Assembly: GCA_964036315.1 (NCBI GenBank)
Contig: OZ038496.1
Span: 19,724,685 to 19,788,684, forward strand
Reading direction: 5' to 3'
DNA: 64,000 bases
Source of the DNA: Acanthosepion esculentum
Taxonomy: Eukaryota; Mollusca; Cephalopoda; Sepiida; Sepiidae
Shown here: positions 52,461-62,884 of the stretch, in pieces
Position numbering within the stretch: the first letter of the stretch is position 1
Layout: each line of letters opens with the position of its first letter
The notes under the pieces: generated by a model
Told to the model about the DNA's origin: nothing
What the model saw: the letters and a program-made list of their open reading frames with translations, nothing else
Database searches by the model: none
Program-made: the position numbers and the translations under genes

Positions 52461-52499
<39 letters not shown>
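52460..52499. repeat. (CA)n microsatellite
   Basis: CA run followed by a short TA run. Confidence 0.95.
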
Positions 52500-52569
52500 G
52501 TGAAATTAGCCATTTCTATAAAGGAAAGATTTAGCATTCATTGAGCAAATAGCATTACTGTTAAAATTT

Positions 52570-52760
52570 ATAAAATCATTTTTCTTAAAACAAGCTATCC
52601 AGGAAAATATTTTTCACAAGTCCAGTAACTGTTATTGCTCTTTCTAGTACTGATGGAATTTTCCTTCCAATTTTGTTTTGAGATTGCATTGAAGCTTGAA
52701 ATTGACTGTCACCATGCAGTATTGATTTCTGTTTCCAAAGTGTTTATATCTATAAAAGTT
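52570..52760. repeat. dispersed repeat A, copy 3
   Basis: It shares CAAGTCCAGTAACTGTTATT, TCTAGTACTGATGG and CCTTCCAATTTTGTTTTGAG with 1255-1325. Confidence 0.55.
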
Positions 52761-52815
52761 CTGTCTCCAATACTGATAACTTTTCCCCACTGTAAATATA
52801 GCAAATTTTAAACAA

Positions 52816-52841
52816 TACACACACACACACACACACACATA
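52816..52841. repeat. (CA)n microsatellite
   Basis: CA run just upstream of a Penelope terminal repeat. Confidence 0.95.
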
Positions 52842-52844
52842 TTT

Positions 52845-53168
52845 TTATATATCAAGAACAATTTTAGGGAAATTAATGACAAAGTGTGACACATTTCAGC
52901 TTTTAGGATTTAATTGTGCTAAAGTGATTATGTAACTACACATGGTCACAAATGAGAGTGTGCTGAGAATTTTAATTTTAAATCACATTTTTTTAAAAAT
53001 ATATGTTTTGTGTATATAGTCTGTCCAATTTCATTTGGTTACTTTTTCTTTTTGTTTGTTTTTATTACTTTTGTTATTAAATATCCATCATTGTATTAAC
53101 AGAAGATCTGCTAAGAAAGGTGAAAAGTTTTAAGAACCTGGATTTAAATTTAATGTGGATTATCTAGT
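52845..53168 (+). repeat. Penelope-like terminal repeat with adjacent 3' region
   Basis: 52845-53000 (ATATCAAGAACAATTTTAGG, GACAAAGTGTGACACATTTC) matches the terminal repeat at 34640-34800. The sequence after it (ACAGAAGATCTGCTAAGAAA, GGTGAAAAGTTTTAAGAACC) matches 34853-34925, which is the 3' side of the GIY-YIG relic read from the opposite strand. This copy thus has the same inverted repeat-to-body junction as 34640-35400. Confidence 0.65.
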
Positions 53169-53190
53169 GATATATATATATATATATATT
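53168..53190. repeat. (TA)n microsatellite
   Basis: TA run. Confidence 0.9.
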
Positions 53191-53194
53191 GATT

Positions 53195-53568
53195 GTTTTA
53201 AAAATGATGGCATACATTCTTTTTCTTTAAAAGGAAGCTTTTTCAGCCAACACTTATTCAGAAAGATTTTTAGGGGAAAAAAAAGAAGCAAAGATACAAA
53301 AATAATAAAAAAAATAATCATAAATGGCAAAACTGAAAAAGTGCTTGGTGGGTAAATAAGGAACCACGACTAAAATAAATTTATTATTAAAACAATAAAT
53401 CAATATAAATATGCACTTAGTGAGTATAATACAAAAAATTTTGTACCCACGACTGACATACGAGAGAGAGAATGAAGAAAATTCTTCTACCAGAACAAAG
53501 TCGGTCGATGAAGCTTGATATGAACAGCTCCAATAAAACATAAATATTTAGCCAACCAAGCTTTTTGT
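53195..53568. other. anonymous A+T-rich DNA
   Basis: The 95-codon minus frame at 53254-53541 has no known motif. Confidence 0.4.
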
Positions 53569-53569
53569 T

Positions 53570-53571
<2 letters not shown>

Positions 53572-53628
<57 letters not shown>
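53572..53628. repeat. (TA)n microsatellite
   Basis: 57 bp uninterrupted TA run. Confidence 0.97.
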
Positions 53629-53632
<4 letters not shown>

Positions 53633-53634
53633 AG

Positions 53635-54022
53635 AAAGTCAAGCTAATTAATATTTAAAAAAGAGTAAGATTTATTTAAAAGAAAATCTCTTGGTAAAGA
53701 AATAAAATTTAGGCAGTTATATGTAACAAGATATATATTTGGGTTATTAAATGGAGCGTCTTGTTGTTATGTCTAAATTAAACTTTTATTCTGACCAAGA
53801 AAGAATGGGCAGACTTTAAATGAAGGTTTCTGCTCAGCAGAAACGCATTACAGAAGTTTTAGTTATGGAAAGAAATATTGCATGACAACATCCCTAATTC
53901 TGTTTTTTTTTCCCTAGCCTTGACTCTAATATGTTTCAAATAACTGACATATGGGGACATACCTCACATACAGTGACACACATTTAAGTTTGTGTGTGTT
54001 GACTTAACAGATCATAGATTTT
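53635..54022. other. anonymous A+T-rich DNA
   Basis: Nothing recognisable. Confidence 0.4.
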
Positions 54023-54024
54023 AA

Positions 54025-54092
<68 letters not shown>

Positions 54093-54093
54093 T

Positions 54094-54124
<31 letters not shown>
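54025..54124. repeat. (TA)n-(CA)n-(TA)n microsatellite
   Basis: Compound run on the left flank of the MITE at 54126. Confidence 0.97.
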
Positions 54125-54125
<1 letters not shown>

Positions 54126-54528
54126 CACTACAGTTCAAAAGTTTGAAGCCACCCCCAGAATTAGCATGGGACGAACTTGTCAGAAGGGTGAAACTTTTCC
54201 ATCCAAAAAATAAAAAATAGCTCTTAGAGTCATTGAATAAAGAATTGAATCAATTATCAAACTTATACTTGGAGAAACTTATGCAATGAATGCCAAACAT
54301 TTGTGCTGCAGTAATCAAGTTTAAAGGAGGATATTTTGACAAGAGCAAAATTTAATCATAAAATGCTTTTTTCTTTTCTTTTTCTTTGTCATAAAACATT
54401 TCTAATCAAAAACCATGTCTCAATTTTTCTTAACCATGTATCATAATTATCTTTTATTTAAAGTACAAAACAACTACTTTTTGGGTCAATTTTAAAAATT
54501 ATCTGGGGTGGCTTTTGAACTGTAGTGT
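54126..54528 (+). mobile_element. Tc1/mariner-derived MITE
   Basis: The inverted ends CACTACAGTTCAAAAG (54126-54141) and CTTTTGAACTGTAGTG lie within TA/TG repeats. The left end is fused straight to transposase C-terminal coding sequence that reads PELAWDELVRRVKLFHPK, then RVIE and later MPNICAAVI-like sequence around GCTGCAGTAATCAAG. The WDEL and SM...C..VI motifs are typical of the end of Tc1-type transposases after the DDE domain. The first ~1 kb of the parent is missing, so it is non-autonomous. The copy at 49826-50442 shares the same fusion point. Confidence 0.85.
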
Positions 54529-54550
54529 AGTGTGTGTGTGTGTGTGTGTG

Positions 54551-54603
<53 letters not shown>
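54529..54603. repeat. (TG)n-(TA)n microsatellite
   Basis: Compound run on the right flank of the MITE. Confidence 0.97.
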
Positions 54604-54606
<3 letters not shown>

Positions 54607-54609
54607 TTT

Positions 54610-55800
54610 ATATATTTAAAAAACAGCAGTTTTTTTTATAACACAAAATTTCTATAATTTATATTATGTTCAAAAGTTGTCAGTTGTGGGGACAAGCTCC
54701 CACTGTCTAAATTGCTTCTGAGGCATGCATCTCAAACAGCCTCTGATCACCAGATTCAGCTCCAAGCTGGAGAATGGGAAAAGACAGAAAACTGGTTTGA
54801 GTAGATGGAACTTGACAGCCCAGGAAGGCAGTACTTCTAGGGGAAGGAAACCCCTGATTTTAAACTTCCACTGCCTTGTGGTCATATTTAAAGACAGAAA
54901 ATGCTATGGAAATAAATCCAGATAGAAAAACCCCAAGTGGAGCCCCAAAGATGGTTGTCTGTTAACACTGACAACCTTCTGACAACTCCTGCAGTCAAGC
55001 TGTCCCCAAATGTAATGTCCTGTATTCTTTTGGATCTTTTTAGTATGACTAAGAGGAGGTGCATGTAGTCTGAGTAGCACATGATCAATTTCAACTGAAT
55101 AGTGAGTTCAGTGCCCCATAATTTGGCTGAGATGAGGGCCATGTTGTCTGGGCAGTACACAACCTCGGTATACCATCATAAAGGCCCTTGTTCTGGAGAT
55201 TTCATTTCAGTCTCAACACCAAAGGACTGAATTTTGACTAAACATGGTGCTACTTTTGTCTCGCATGATAAACCGATGCCTACTATAGTATACTATATCT
55301 ATATATGTGTTCATGTGTAGTAAAGCATGAAACTATATTTGCAGAACTTAATATGAGGAAGAATTACATTTCTAGCATCAACTTGAGTCAGGAAGTGTCA
55401 ATCAAGAGGCAAACATGTGTAAAAATTAATTCTCTAAACACATTGCATCATCAAATTTTGTCCCTCACCCCAGAAATCTTTTCTTTTTTTCCCTCTCGGA
55501 ACTACTCCTCCTCCACACAAAACAGCTTCCTGAACTCGATTTTAATGGAAGTCAGTTATTTTCAGAGTGTAAAAACCCATCCCACAGATGCCTGTAGAAT
55601 AAAGGTTTTATGTTGTTGTATACACAAGGAGTAATATTTGTGGTTTTCTTACTACCATTACTTATCTAACTACTTGCATCATGATGACCCCACCCTTACA
55701 CATCCAGAGTAGAAAGACTTCCCTCCTTCTTTTCAGTCTACTTTAAATTTACTTGTTAAGAGCACTTTTTCACATTGAATAGAACTCTCATAACTGATCT
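54610..55800. other. anonymous DNA, 54690-55160 with mixed composition
   Basis: 54690-55160 is less A+T rich than the surroundings and gives overlapping 66-90 codon frames on both strands without a known motif; it may be an unrecognised repeat. The 109-codon plus frame at 55305-55634 also lacks a recognisable domain. Confidence 0.4.
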
Positions 55801-55811
55801 GGTTGTGAACT

Positions 55812-55985
55812 TAGACATGGTGTATTAGTTAACAAGCTTGTCTCACTAGATCAATAACAACTGAATAGTGAGTTCAATCCTCACCTGGTGCTCCTTGTGC
55901 AACATCTAAGCTATTCTTAGCAAATCACCATATCTGGTCTGGTACTCTGGCTATATATCTCAAGATCCTCAACAAAGTCCAAAGA
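55812..55985 (+). repeat. tRNA-SINE fragment
   Basis: GGTGTATTAGTTAACAAGCT and GTGAGTTCAATCCTCACCTG are A- and B-box regions of a tRNA-like head. They are similar to 49495-49575 and followed by the same GGTGCTCC/TTGCTCC block. Confidence 0.6.
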
Positions 55986-56017
55986 TGTAAGTAGTTCTGA
56001 CCCAGCATCTTTACTTA

Positions 56018-56060
56018 AGGCAGCTTATGGCCACATGACATTGAAACACTGATGACATAG
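56018..56060 (+). repeat. 5S rRNA-like head fragment
   Basis: GCAGCTTATGGCCACATGAC plus ATTGAAACACTG matches the first ~30 nt of the 5S head at 56287-56320 and then diverges. Confidence 0.5.
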
Positions 56061-56286
56061 CACTTGGGAGTTCCATCCCTGGGCTGGGTAGTACAGACTT
56101 AGATTCAGAGGAAATAGTGAAAGCCGTGAGATGTACTATATAAGAACAATGCAAATCTATCATATTATATATGCCTTGATGGCTTCATGCTTAGTGCACA
56201 TGACACAGATTGAACTTTTGTTAACTGGTATCCTTATCTTTTTATTTTGTATAAGAGTATTTCAACCTTTGTTCCAATCCTCAGAG

Positions 56287-56590
56287 GCTTACAGCCACAT
56301 CACATTGAAACACCAGTTCCTGTATGATTACCATGGTTAAGCAATGTCAAGTCTGGTCAGTACTTAGATGGGTGACTGCTTGGGAATACTAGGTGCTGTA
56401 AACTTGAATGTGCAAGTGGTGTAATGGATAATGGCTCAGACTTATTAATCAGAGATCCGAGTTCCAATTCCCATTACACTTATGTTCAAAATACCCTTGA
56501 GAAAGGTATGAAGCCATAAATTTTCCCTCCAGCTATGGGTTAATTAATATGATGTGTATCATTAAATCATTCTTATCTTAAAACAAAATT
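56287..56590 (+). repeat. 5S rRNA-tRNA chimeric SINE
   Basis: The 5S head at 56287-56405 has GCTTACAGCCACATCACATT, GAAACACCAGTTCC, GGTTAAGCAATGTC, GGTCAGTACTTAGATGGGTG, CTGCTTGGGAATACTAGG and TGCTGTAAACTT. The tRNA-Arg-like unit at about 56410-56475 has AGTGGTGTAATGGATAATGG (A-box region), TTAATCAGAGATCCGAG and AGTTCCAATTCCC (B-box region). The body TTATGTTCAAAATACCCTTG, AGAAAGGTATGAAGCC, CTCCAGCTATGGGTTAATTA matches 47620-47700. It is the best-preserved copy of this shorter-bodied family. Confidence 0.9.
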
Positions 56591-56599
56591 CTTAAAGTT

Positions 56600-57380
56600 T
56601 AAAAATATTTTCTGAATTGATTTCTTAAGGTAAATTTGAATTATGACGAGTTTTATAGCAATAAAATATCCATAGAAATTCCCTCTTGTATCATTAAATG
56701 TTTGACCTTTGACTTTTACAAAATATTACAATAACTATCATAAATATGAATACTGGTCATTATTTAAAGAAGTAAGGGGGTACAAATGAAAAGATTTGAA
56801 ATTAACAACATTTTCCATTTCACTGAAACAGATTTTAAGAACTTTCTTTCCTTCTTTCTTTCTTCCTTTTTCTCAGTGAAACCAAATAGCATTTCTGATA
56901 TGTCTTTTCCATCTTTCCAGCAGCAAAATGGTATACTCCATTATTTATGAGGTATTGGCAAGAGATGTTAAAGACTTCTATCTCTCCGCCTTTTTTTTCT
57001 TTCTTTCATTTTCTCACTGAAACCAAGTAGTGACTTTGTTATGTCTTTACCGTCTTTCCACAGCAATTGAAATGGAATAGTCCATTATTAATGCAGTATT
57101 GGTCGGGTGTAATGGTTGTACTAACTAAGGGAGGGACAAGTAGAATTATAATAAGATAATTTTTCTAAAAGCTAATTTTCTTTGTGGTCTGTTCTAACAA
57201 AAACACAGGACGGTCAAGAAAAAATACAATATTGGATTCCCTTTGTGTATGATCGAAAATCAATTCTGAAGATATTCTTTAAACAATTATGCAGCAGATA
57301 AAGGACTTTTTGGGAGGACAATTCTTTATTTGCTGCATTTATGGTTTACTCAGTTTTGTACACAGGGGAAAACATAATGA
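56600..57380. other. anonymous A+T-rich DNA
   Basis: Two similar ~100 bp patches at about 56855-56960 and 56995-57100 (both with CTCAGTGAAACCAAATAGCA-like or CTCACTGAAACCAAGTAGTG and TCTTTCCA) form a weak direct repeat. Confidence 0.45.
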
Positions 57381-57382
57381 TG

Positions 57383-57404
57383 ATGATAATAATAATAATA
57401 ATAA
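57383..57404. repeat. (AAT)n microsatellite
   Basis: GATGAT then AATAAT run. Confidence 0.9.
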
Positions 57405-57562
57405 CAGCATCAGCTATTGGGGCTTTAGGTACTATCCCTAAAGTGTTCTGTAAATGGCTTCATAAAATTAGTCCAAACATCTACTTCAGAGCTCTCCAAA
57501 AAGCCTGAATTCTTCAAACACTAAGAACTGAGATTGTAGGTAGCAACCTGATGTTCAGCTGA
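57405..57562 (+). pseudogene. LINE C-terminal fragment (GALG-type)
   Basis: The plus frame reads ASAIGALGTIPKVFCKWLHK, then ISPNIYFRALQKA, a stop, and ILQTLRTEIV. The VIGALG...K.......I........LQK..LL.T..ILR pattern recurs at the C-terminus of a LINE group common in invertebrate genomes. The clade is not fixed here. Confidence 0.65.
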
Positions 57563-57644
57563 ACAGAACCGGCTATTTTTCATCTTTGAAGCTGAGATGA
57601 ATGGAAAATAATAATAATAATTTTGATCTAGTGATTAAAGACCC

Positions 57645-57885
57645 CCCAAAAACAGATGGTACTTTCTTATTGATAGTTCTGCAGACTGTAATGTAGCTTT
57701 GATGATCTTCAAAAAAAAAAACAATCAAAATTCAAGGATCTTAAAGTGGAAATCTCAGAAATGTGACACATGAAAACATCAGAAATTCCACTTGTTGTTG
57801 GGGCCCTGGGTTTGACTGGAAAATGTTCTGATAGACTCACTGAAGGGATCTCAGGCAGTTAATGCCTTAAAGTAATATAAAACAT
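57645..57885 (+). pseudogene. LINE C-terminal fragment, upstream portion, second copy
   Basis: With frameshifts it reads DGTFLIDSSADCNVALM, KFQDLKVEISEM-like residues, then VVGALGLTGKCSD. The D..V...E..K...Y..L..E...MW....VVGALG layout overlaps the region just before and including the GALG motif of the preceding fragment. The order of the two pieces is therefore not that of one intact element. Confidence 0.55.
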
Positions 57886-57889
57886 TGTT

Positions 57890-58835
57890 CTCACAAGCAC
57901 AGCTCAAACCCTATGAAGAGCTTTATCTATGCAAAATGTGTGCAATTTTTGGTTGTTTTATTTTTCTTTACACAAATGTGCAGTGGAAAATGTCATGATG
58001 CCATTTCTGACCTTAGCTCACAAGTTGAGACCTGGAAGAAAACGAGTACACAACAGAAATTAAAAGAAATAATAATAATTATTATTGTGATAATGAGCAC
58101 ATGAACTGTTCCGAGCAATGTGACAAAGAAATCGTATCTTTTAAGCTGCAGATAAGAACTGAGATATGATAATCATCACTCGACCAAAACATCTTGGAAT
58201 TGTTGACAAACTTGAATAATAACTGCGATAATAAATACTGCTCAGAGTCTTAGAAAAACGCTTTCAATCCAAACTTTCTTTTACTTTAAGTCTCAGCTGA
58301 AAGTAAATGATTGTATCAAACAGAAAATGAAAAGAGACAATAGACAGCATAGAGAACATTTAAGTGAAGCTTAACTAAAAAGAAGATATATTTGCCTTAG
58401 GATATAATATTTATTTAATAATCAAAGTCTTACTTTAAATTACTTTACCAAAGACAAGATTTTATTCCTTTTTTTAGAAACCATATACCCATGTAATGTC
58501 AAACTGGAAAAACATAATAAAACTATAACTGAAGATGATGTGGAAAAATCTAGTATGATAGAGCATTTCTGGGGGCTGAATGGCACACTTTATCCCACGG
58601 GATGAGGTCCATATAATTGACAGGAAGCATTGCTGGCGAACAAAGGAAGTTGAAGGATGCTGCATATATCATCTTATGTAGAAGTCAGGTTGCTGTTACT
58701 ATGGATTTAACGCATTGTGGTTATCTTTGCTTAGCAATGTGGGTGTTGGGGATTTTCCCCTGCCCCTGAGTATAATTTGAAATCATCTGGTTTCTTGATG
58801 GCAATATTATTTTTTTGTTATTTTTAAAATGCCAT
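57890..58835. other. anonymous A+T-rich DNA
   Basis: Nothing recognisable; short frames on both strands lack motifs. Confidence 0.4.
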
Positions 58836-58839
58836 GTCC

Positions 58840-58890
58840 TTTCAGGGTGTAAATGATCATAACTCTCCACAAATTTGTTTTCTTTATTAT
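58840..58890 (-). repeat. short RTE 3'-end fragment
   Basis: The minus strand ends TTGTGGAGAGTTATGATCAT, CCTGAAAGGACATGGC, matching the RTE tail at 18085-18125. Confidence 0.5.
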
Positions 58891-58984
58891 CTGTAAGTTG
58901 CTGTGGATTCTTCAGAAAGAGTGAATTGGTTTGATATTATATTTTTCAAGGTTTGGAATTCTGAGTTGTTCTTCTCTTAGACTG

Positions 58985-59172
58985 GTTGATATCCAAGGAT
59001 CAAGAGCCCAATTCACCCTATTATTTAACACATAGCTGGGGAGAGAAGATATAGTCATGTTTTTCCCAAGGGTACTAGTGTGAAAGTTGAATGCAACAGA
59101 ACATTGCTGGAATTTGGAAGCACAATGATTCCACTATCACAATTATGACCATTGCACCAACAAAGGCTTTTT
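58985..59172 (-). repeat. 5S-tRNA family SINE, truncated
   Basis: On the minus strand: CATTGTGCTTCCAAATTCC (B-box region), the TTGCATTCAACTTTCACACT block, AGTACCCTTGGGAAAAAC and CCCAGCTATGTGTTAAATAA. The 5S head is missing. Confidence 0.6.
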
Positions 59173-59399
59173 CTAGAGTATTTTGAGTAAGACCTTTAAG
59201 TCAGTGAGGAGAAGGACATGAGTATGAATTTTCACAGTAAAATTAGTTTACATCATTTTGAAGGAATGATTTTCTTGGTGAGGTGGCTCCCCAGACCCCA
59301 GAACATACTTTGGCAATAGGTGTAGTGTAGTGAAATGAGTTGATCTGCCTGCTATATTAATGACCATTTATCCTGTAGAATACTCTTGCCAAGGGTTGA

Positions 59400-59998
59400 A
59401 GAATGGATTTTTCAAAACATATTAAGAAAAACACTAAGTGTATGAAGAATTTCAATTATCCAAACAAGAGCCTAATCATAACAAAAATCAAACATTGCAG
59501 CCATATCTGGGCTGCCCAATCCTTACTTCCTAGCTTCAAAAGCGTTGTTGGTGATAAATTATTTTCCATTCTAAAACCATTCTATAGATGAAACATTTTA
59601 AGCCTCTCGCAATTCTATTGCTGTTTCAGTGTCAAATGTTCTGATGGGTTACATTCATCAGTTACAAAAGTTCTGACCTTTACAGCTAAAACCTGCCATG
59701 CCATGCACACTGGGATGAATCATTCCAATTCTCTTTGTATTACATTGGTATAGATTCTTCCTGAGAATCACTACTTTGTGGAACAAACTCCTGAGAGGAT
59801 GCTTCCCAAATCATTACAGTTTTAATCTCTTCAAGTATCTTTATCCACTACTATTATCTTTCCCACTTACCCTTATAATCATCACTTCTTACCCTCTCTT
59901 ATTACATTCATGCAACAACCTCATTCAGTAACCCCCTACTTTGAATGGCTCCTGGACCTTTTATTAGTTGAACAGTTAGTAAAAAAAATATTGAGTCA
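59400..59998 (+). pseudogene. CR1-like LINE C-terminal region
   Basis: The plus strand reads IKHCSHIWAAQ, then SLSQFYCCFSVKCSDGLHSS, and later LWNKLLRGCFPNHYSFNLFK-like sequence with single-base breaks (SQFYC...CSDGL equals the LFY...G.CS.EL motif of CR1). It ends ACTTTGAATGGCTCCTGGAC to AGTAAAAAAAATATTG, the same 3' end as 17225-17572. Frame breaks show it is dead. Confidence 0.75.
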
Positions 59999-60059
59999 GT
60001 TAATAACTTTTCAATGCAAAAGACAATACTTTATGGATTGTTTGTTATGCAGAAGATCA

Positions 60060-60310
60060 AACACAGTGGATAAAGGCATTGGTTAGATCCAGTGACAGGA
60101 CTCAAAGAATGCGAGTTCAATACCCAGTTAAGGCAGTGGAGAACTTGGAGAGGGGAATTAGCAGGAGATAACTGATAACTGACATCTATTAAAATGGCAC
60201 GTTGAACTAGAACAGTCTATCCCAGTGAGTGAAATAAAGGGTTCAGTTCGACATTCCAACCACCTGAAGAAGACCGGAGTGTACAACGGCTGAAACGTTG
60301 TAATAAATAT
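60060..60310 (+). repeat. SINE-like unit ending in a hammerhead-like motif
   Basis: AAGGCATTGGTTAGATCC and GCGAGTTCAATACCCAG resemble A- and B-box regions of a tRNA. The unit continues to ACCTGAAGAAGACCGGAGTG and GGCTGAAACGTTGTAATAAA. The last part has a hammerhead-like core (60264-60302). Confidence 0.5.
60264..60302 (+). ncRNA. candidate hammerhead ribozyme core
   Basis: CTGAAGA (60264-60270, fits CUGANGA) is followed by AGACC, which can pair with GGCT (60288-60291) around a bulged A. Then comes GAAA (60292-60295), and C-GTT-GTA ends at 60302 with GTA as a possible cleavage triplet. Helix I partners are not obvious. Core only; activity unproven. Confidence 0.4.
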
Positions 60311-60319
60311 GGTGACAAA

Positions 60320-61560
60320 CATAAGGACAATAGCCCGAATAATGTAAATAGTGTACATAATACCTCATCTCAGAAATATAGACAAATACTGAAGATCAAA
60401 CATATTCTCTTTGTTCATATTCTATCCTACCATTCCTGTGATATGGCTGTTATGCATGATGTAAGTTTTAGGGAGTTATGCCTTTATAAAAGGTCTTGGC
60501 CATAACAATACTTAGCAATGAAGATTTGAAAATATTATGTAAGTTTTTTTTTCTCATATTTTATACACAGTGTTTACTGGAATTGAATTGTTGATATGTT
60601 TGTGTATAAATTTGAAAGACTCACCATCATGAAGATTAAGCTGAAAAGATGTAGAAAACTTTACATAATTGGTTTGGAAAACCGAAATGTTTATGAGTTA
60701 AATCATGGTAGTTAATCTGTGAACTCCTGGTTATTAAATGAACACTAAAAATAACAAAAGGAAACGTTGTCTGTATAGATTATAAGATTATTATTTTTTA
60801 TTTGAATTAATAGAAAAAAGAACAGTTTGTTTTTGCTTTGCACTATCAGAAGAACAAACCAATGTTACATTATTCTCATGAATAAAAAATCCAAGATGGC
60901 TACTACTTAATGTAGCTTCCATTTTGTCATGAATGTTTTATTCAATCTTGTTCTGTTTCTCTTGTTATAGGTGTGGTTTGAGGCACCAGATGTAGATAGT
61001 TTCCTTCAACTTGTAGCACTCATCTGATTCTAGGCTTTAATAACATTACTTATTTTTTGTTTTTTACTTTTTCTTCTGCATCTGCATAAACACCCATGGA
61101 ATATTCCTTCCAAATGTATGGTTTACCTCCACCAACAGTCTTCTTCCAAATTGCTGTTCAAAATTTAAAACAAAAGGAAAGAAATAAACAGTAACAGCTG
61201 AGTGTGCATTATCAGCTCTTATTGTCTGTCACTGAAGTTAGTTCTTGTTGATTGTGTCTGCAAAAGCTTTTAAAAAAATTTATTTCTGATTATTTTTCTT
61301 TTCAAGGAATGAATTTGATTAAAATTTTTCTAAATAAAACTTGAAAATAGTTATTTGATTTTAGTGTTCTTACCTCACACCAATTACATTTTGCTTTCCT
61401 GTTTTTATCTCTTTGTTTTTTTTAATGTCAGGACTTGAGCATTTATTTTCTTAATGTTTCACTAAAGTTTTCATTTTAAAAGTACATCGGTCAAATGGGT
61501 CAATAGGGCACTATCATTGACTTGGAAATTGTGCTGACTGTTGATCATAATTCTAAAAAA
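60320..61560. other. anonymous A+T-rich DNA
   Basis: No gene or repeat recognised. Confidence 0.4.
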
Positions 61561-61564
61561 CTTC

Positions 61565-61745
61565 TCAGATGATTTTTATTCACAGTATGGGAAAATGATA
61601 CAGACATTTTTTATATGTAAAAAAACAATCTTTAGGACTTCATCAGACTAAAGTGATATTTATGTTTATGTAACTAAACATGCACATGAAGGAGAGGGGA
61701 TGCTGAAATTTTGGATTTGAATTTTTTTTAAATTTCCCAGTATGA
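61565..61745 (+). repeat. Penelope-like terminal repeat, copy
   Basis: TTTAGGACTTCATCAGACTA, AGTGATATTTATGTTTATGT, ACTAAACATGCACATGAAGG and GGATGCTGAAATTTTGG match 34700-34790. On the minus strand CTGATGA is kept but the GAAA block is lost, so the hammerhead is broken here. Confidence 0.6.
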
Positions 61746-61749
61746 ATCT

Positions 61750-62500
61750 AAATATTTTTTTTTCAAAATATAAACATAAATATTTTATTTTTAACATGTT
61801 TAACTGAAGTTCTCATTTATCAAACATTTAAATGAAATGGTTTCTTGGGTTACCTTTAGTGATTCACTAAGATGTAGTGTGTAAGTAATGAAGTTATTTA
61901 GCCATTATCACTCTGTATTTGACTTCATTTGCTGTACAAAAAGCTCATGATCCCTGAACAATAGTGTATTTGAATTTCATAGTTGTGTTGTCATATCCTG
62001 CTATGGTAACAGAATACAACTTTGAATGAAATTAACAATAAGGATACTTCAATTGAGGGGCCTTGAAAAGGAATGCAGTAGAAAGGGAAGTAATATTAAT
62101 AATGCAGAGTGTTAATGGTTAAATGACCTATACTTTGATCAAAAACATGTTTGGTTGTTTACCCTTAGGGCACAATGAAGTATATAAAAGTAGCCTCATC
62201 CATTTTCTCAGTTCTGTTTTGTTTTGTTTTTTGTTTCATAATAAGGCAAAAAGAACCATGCTTCACTGAAATTGCCAAAGGGCAGACATTTATCAAGCAA
62301 AAAAGTTGATATCCACTGTTTACTTCAATTTTCTTACACTCCAGCAACATTGCCTGTGAAATATTTGTACCTTGTCCTAAAGAGGACAAAGTGCATCCTT
62401 CCCCCAGATAAGGGATATCATAAAGGATTTTTTAAACACCCATTTGAATATAACATTTCTATGTTCTTCCAATCTGACTTTAAAGAAATAGTTGTCTTTT
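61750..62500. other. anonymous A+T-rich DNA
   Basis: The plus frame at 62272-62619 runs into an antisense LINE and is not supported. Confidence 0.4.
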
Positions 62501-62504
62501 TTTT

Positions 62505-62792
62505 TTGTTTCACTCCAAGCAAGGCAATAATGCTACTAGAAAGCAGGAGGTTACAGCAAATAAAAGAGAATAAGAAGACTTTAGTGGGGAGGACTGAGGA
62601 AAGGACAAAATGGAACTGAGTTCAATGTTACATTTAAATTTTTGTGATATTTTTGAAGCAAGAAATTAGAAGGGAGTTCCACATTTGAGAAGTGCAAGAA
62701 AAGGAACTGTTAGAGAAGTGACTATTTCATCTAGCTAGTTCAACAGTAAAACAGTGGGACCTAGTTGCCAATCTAGTATCACTCACAAAATT
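62505..62792 (-). pseudogene. LINE 3' end, Jockey/CR1-type
   Basis: The minus strand begins (3' end) with CTTGCTTGGAGTGAAACAAA and a poly(A) of nine. Just upstream are CTGTAACCTCCTGCTTTCTA and the FFLHFSNVELPSNF-like remnant around CTCAAATGTGGAACTCCCTT (WNSL...). It aligns with 16055-16400, 26248-26575 and 35446-36032. Confidence 0.7.
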
Positions 62793-62884
62793 CAACTGCG
62801 TTTCACTTACTGTACCTTCCAAGCTTTGCTTTCAGAAACAAGATTTTGTACTATTATACATTGATTCTTTTACTCCACATTCTT

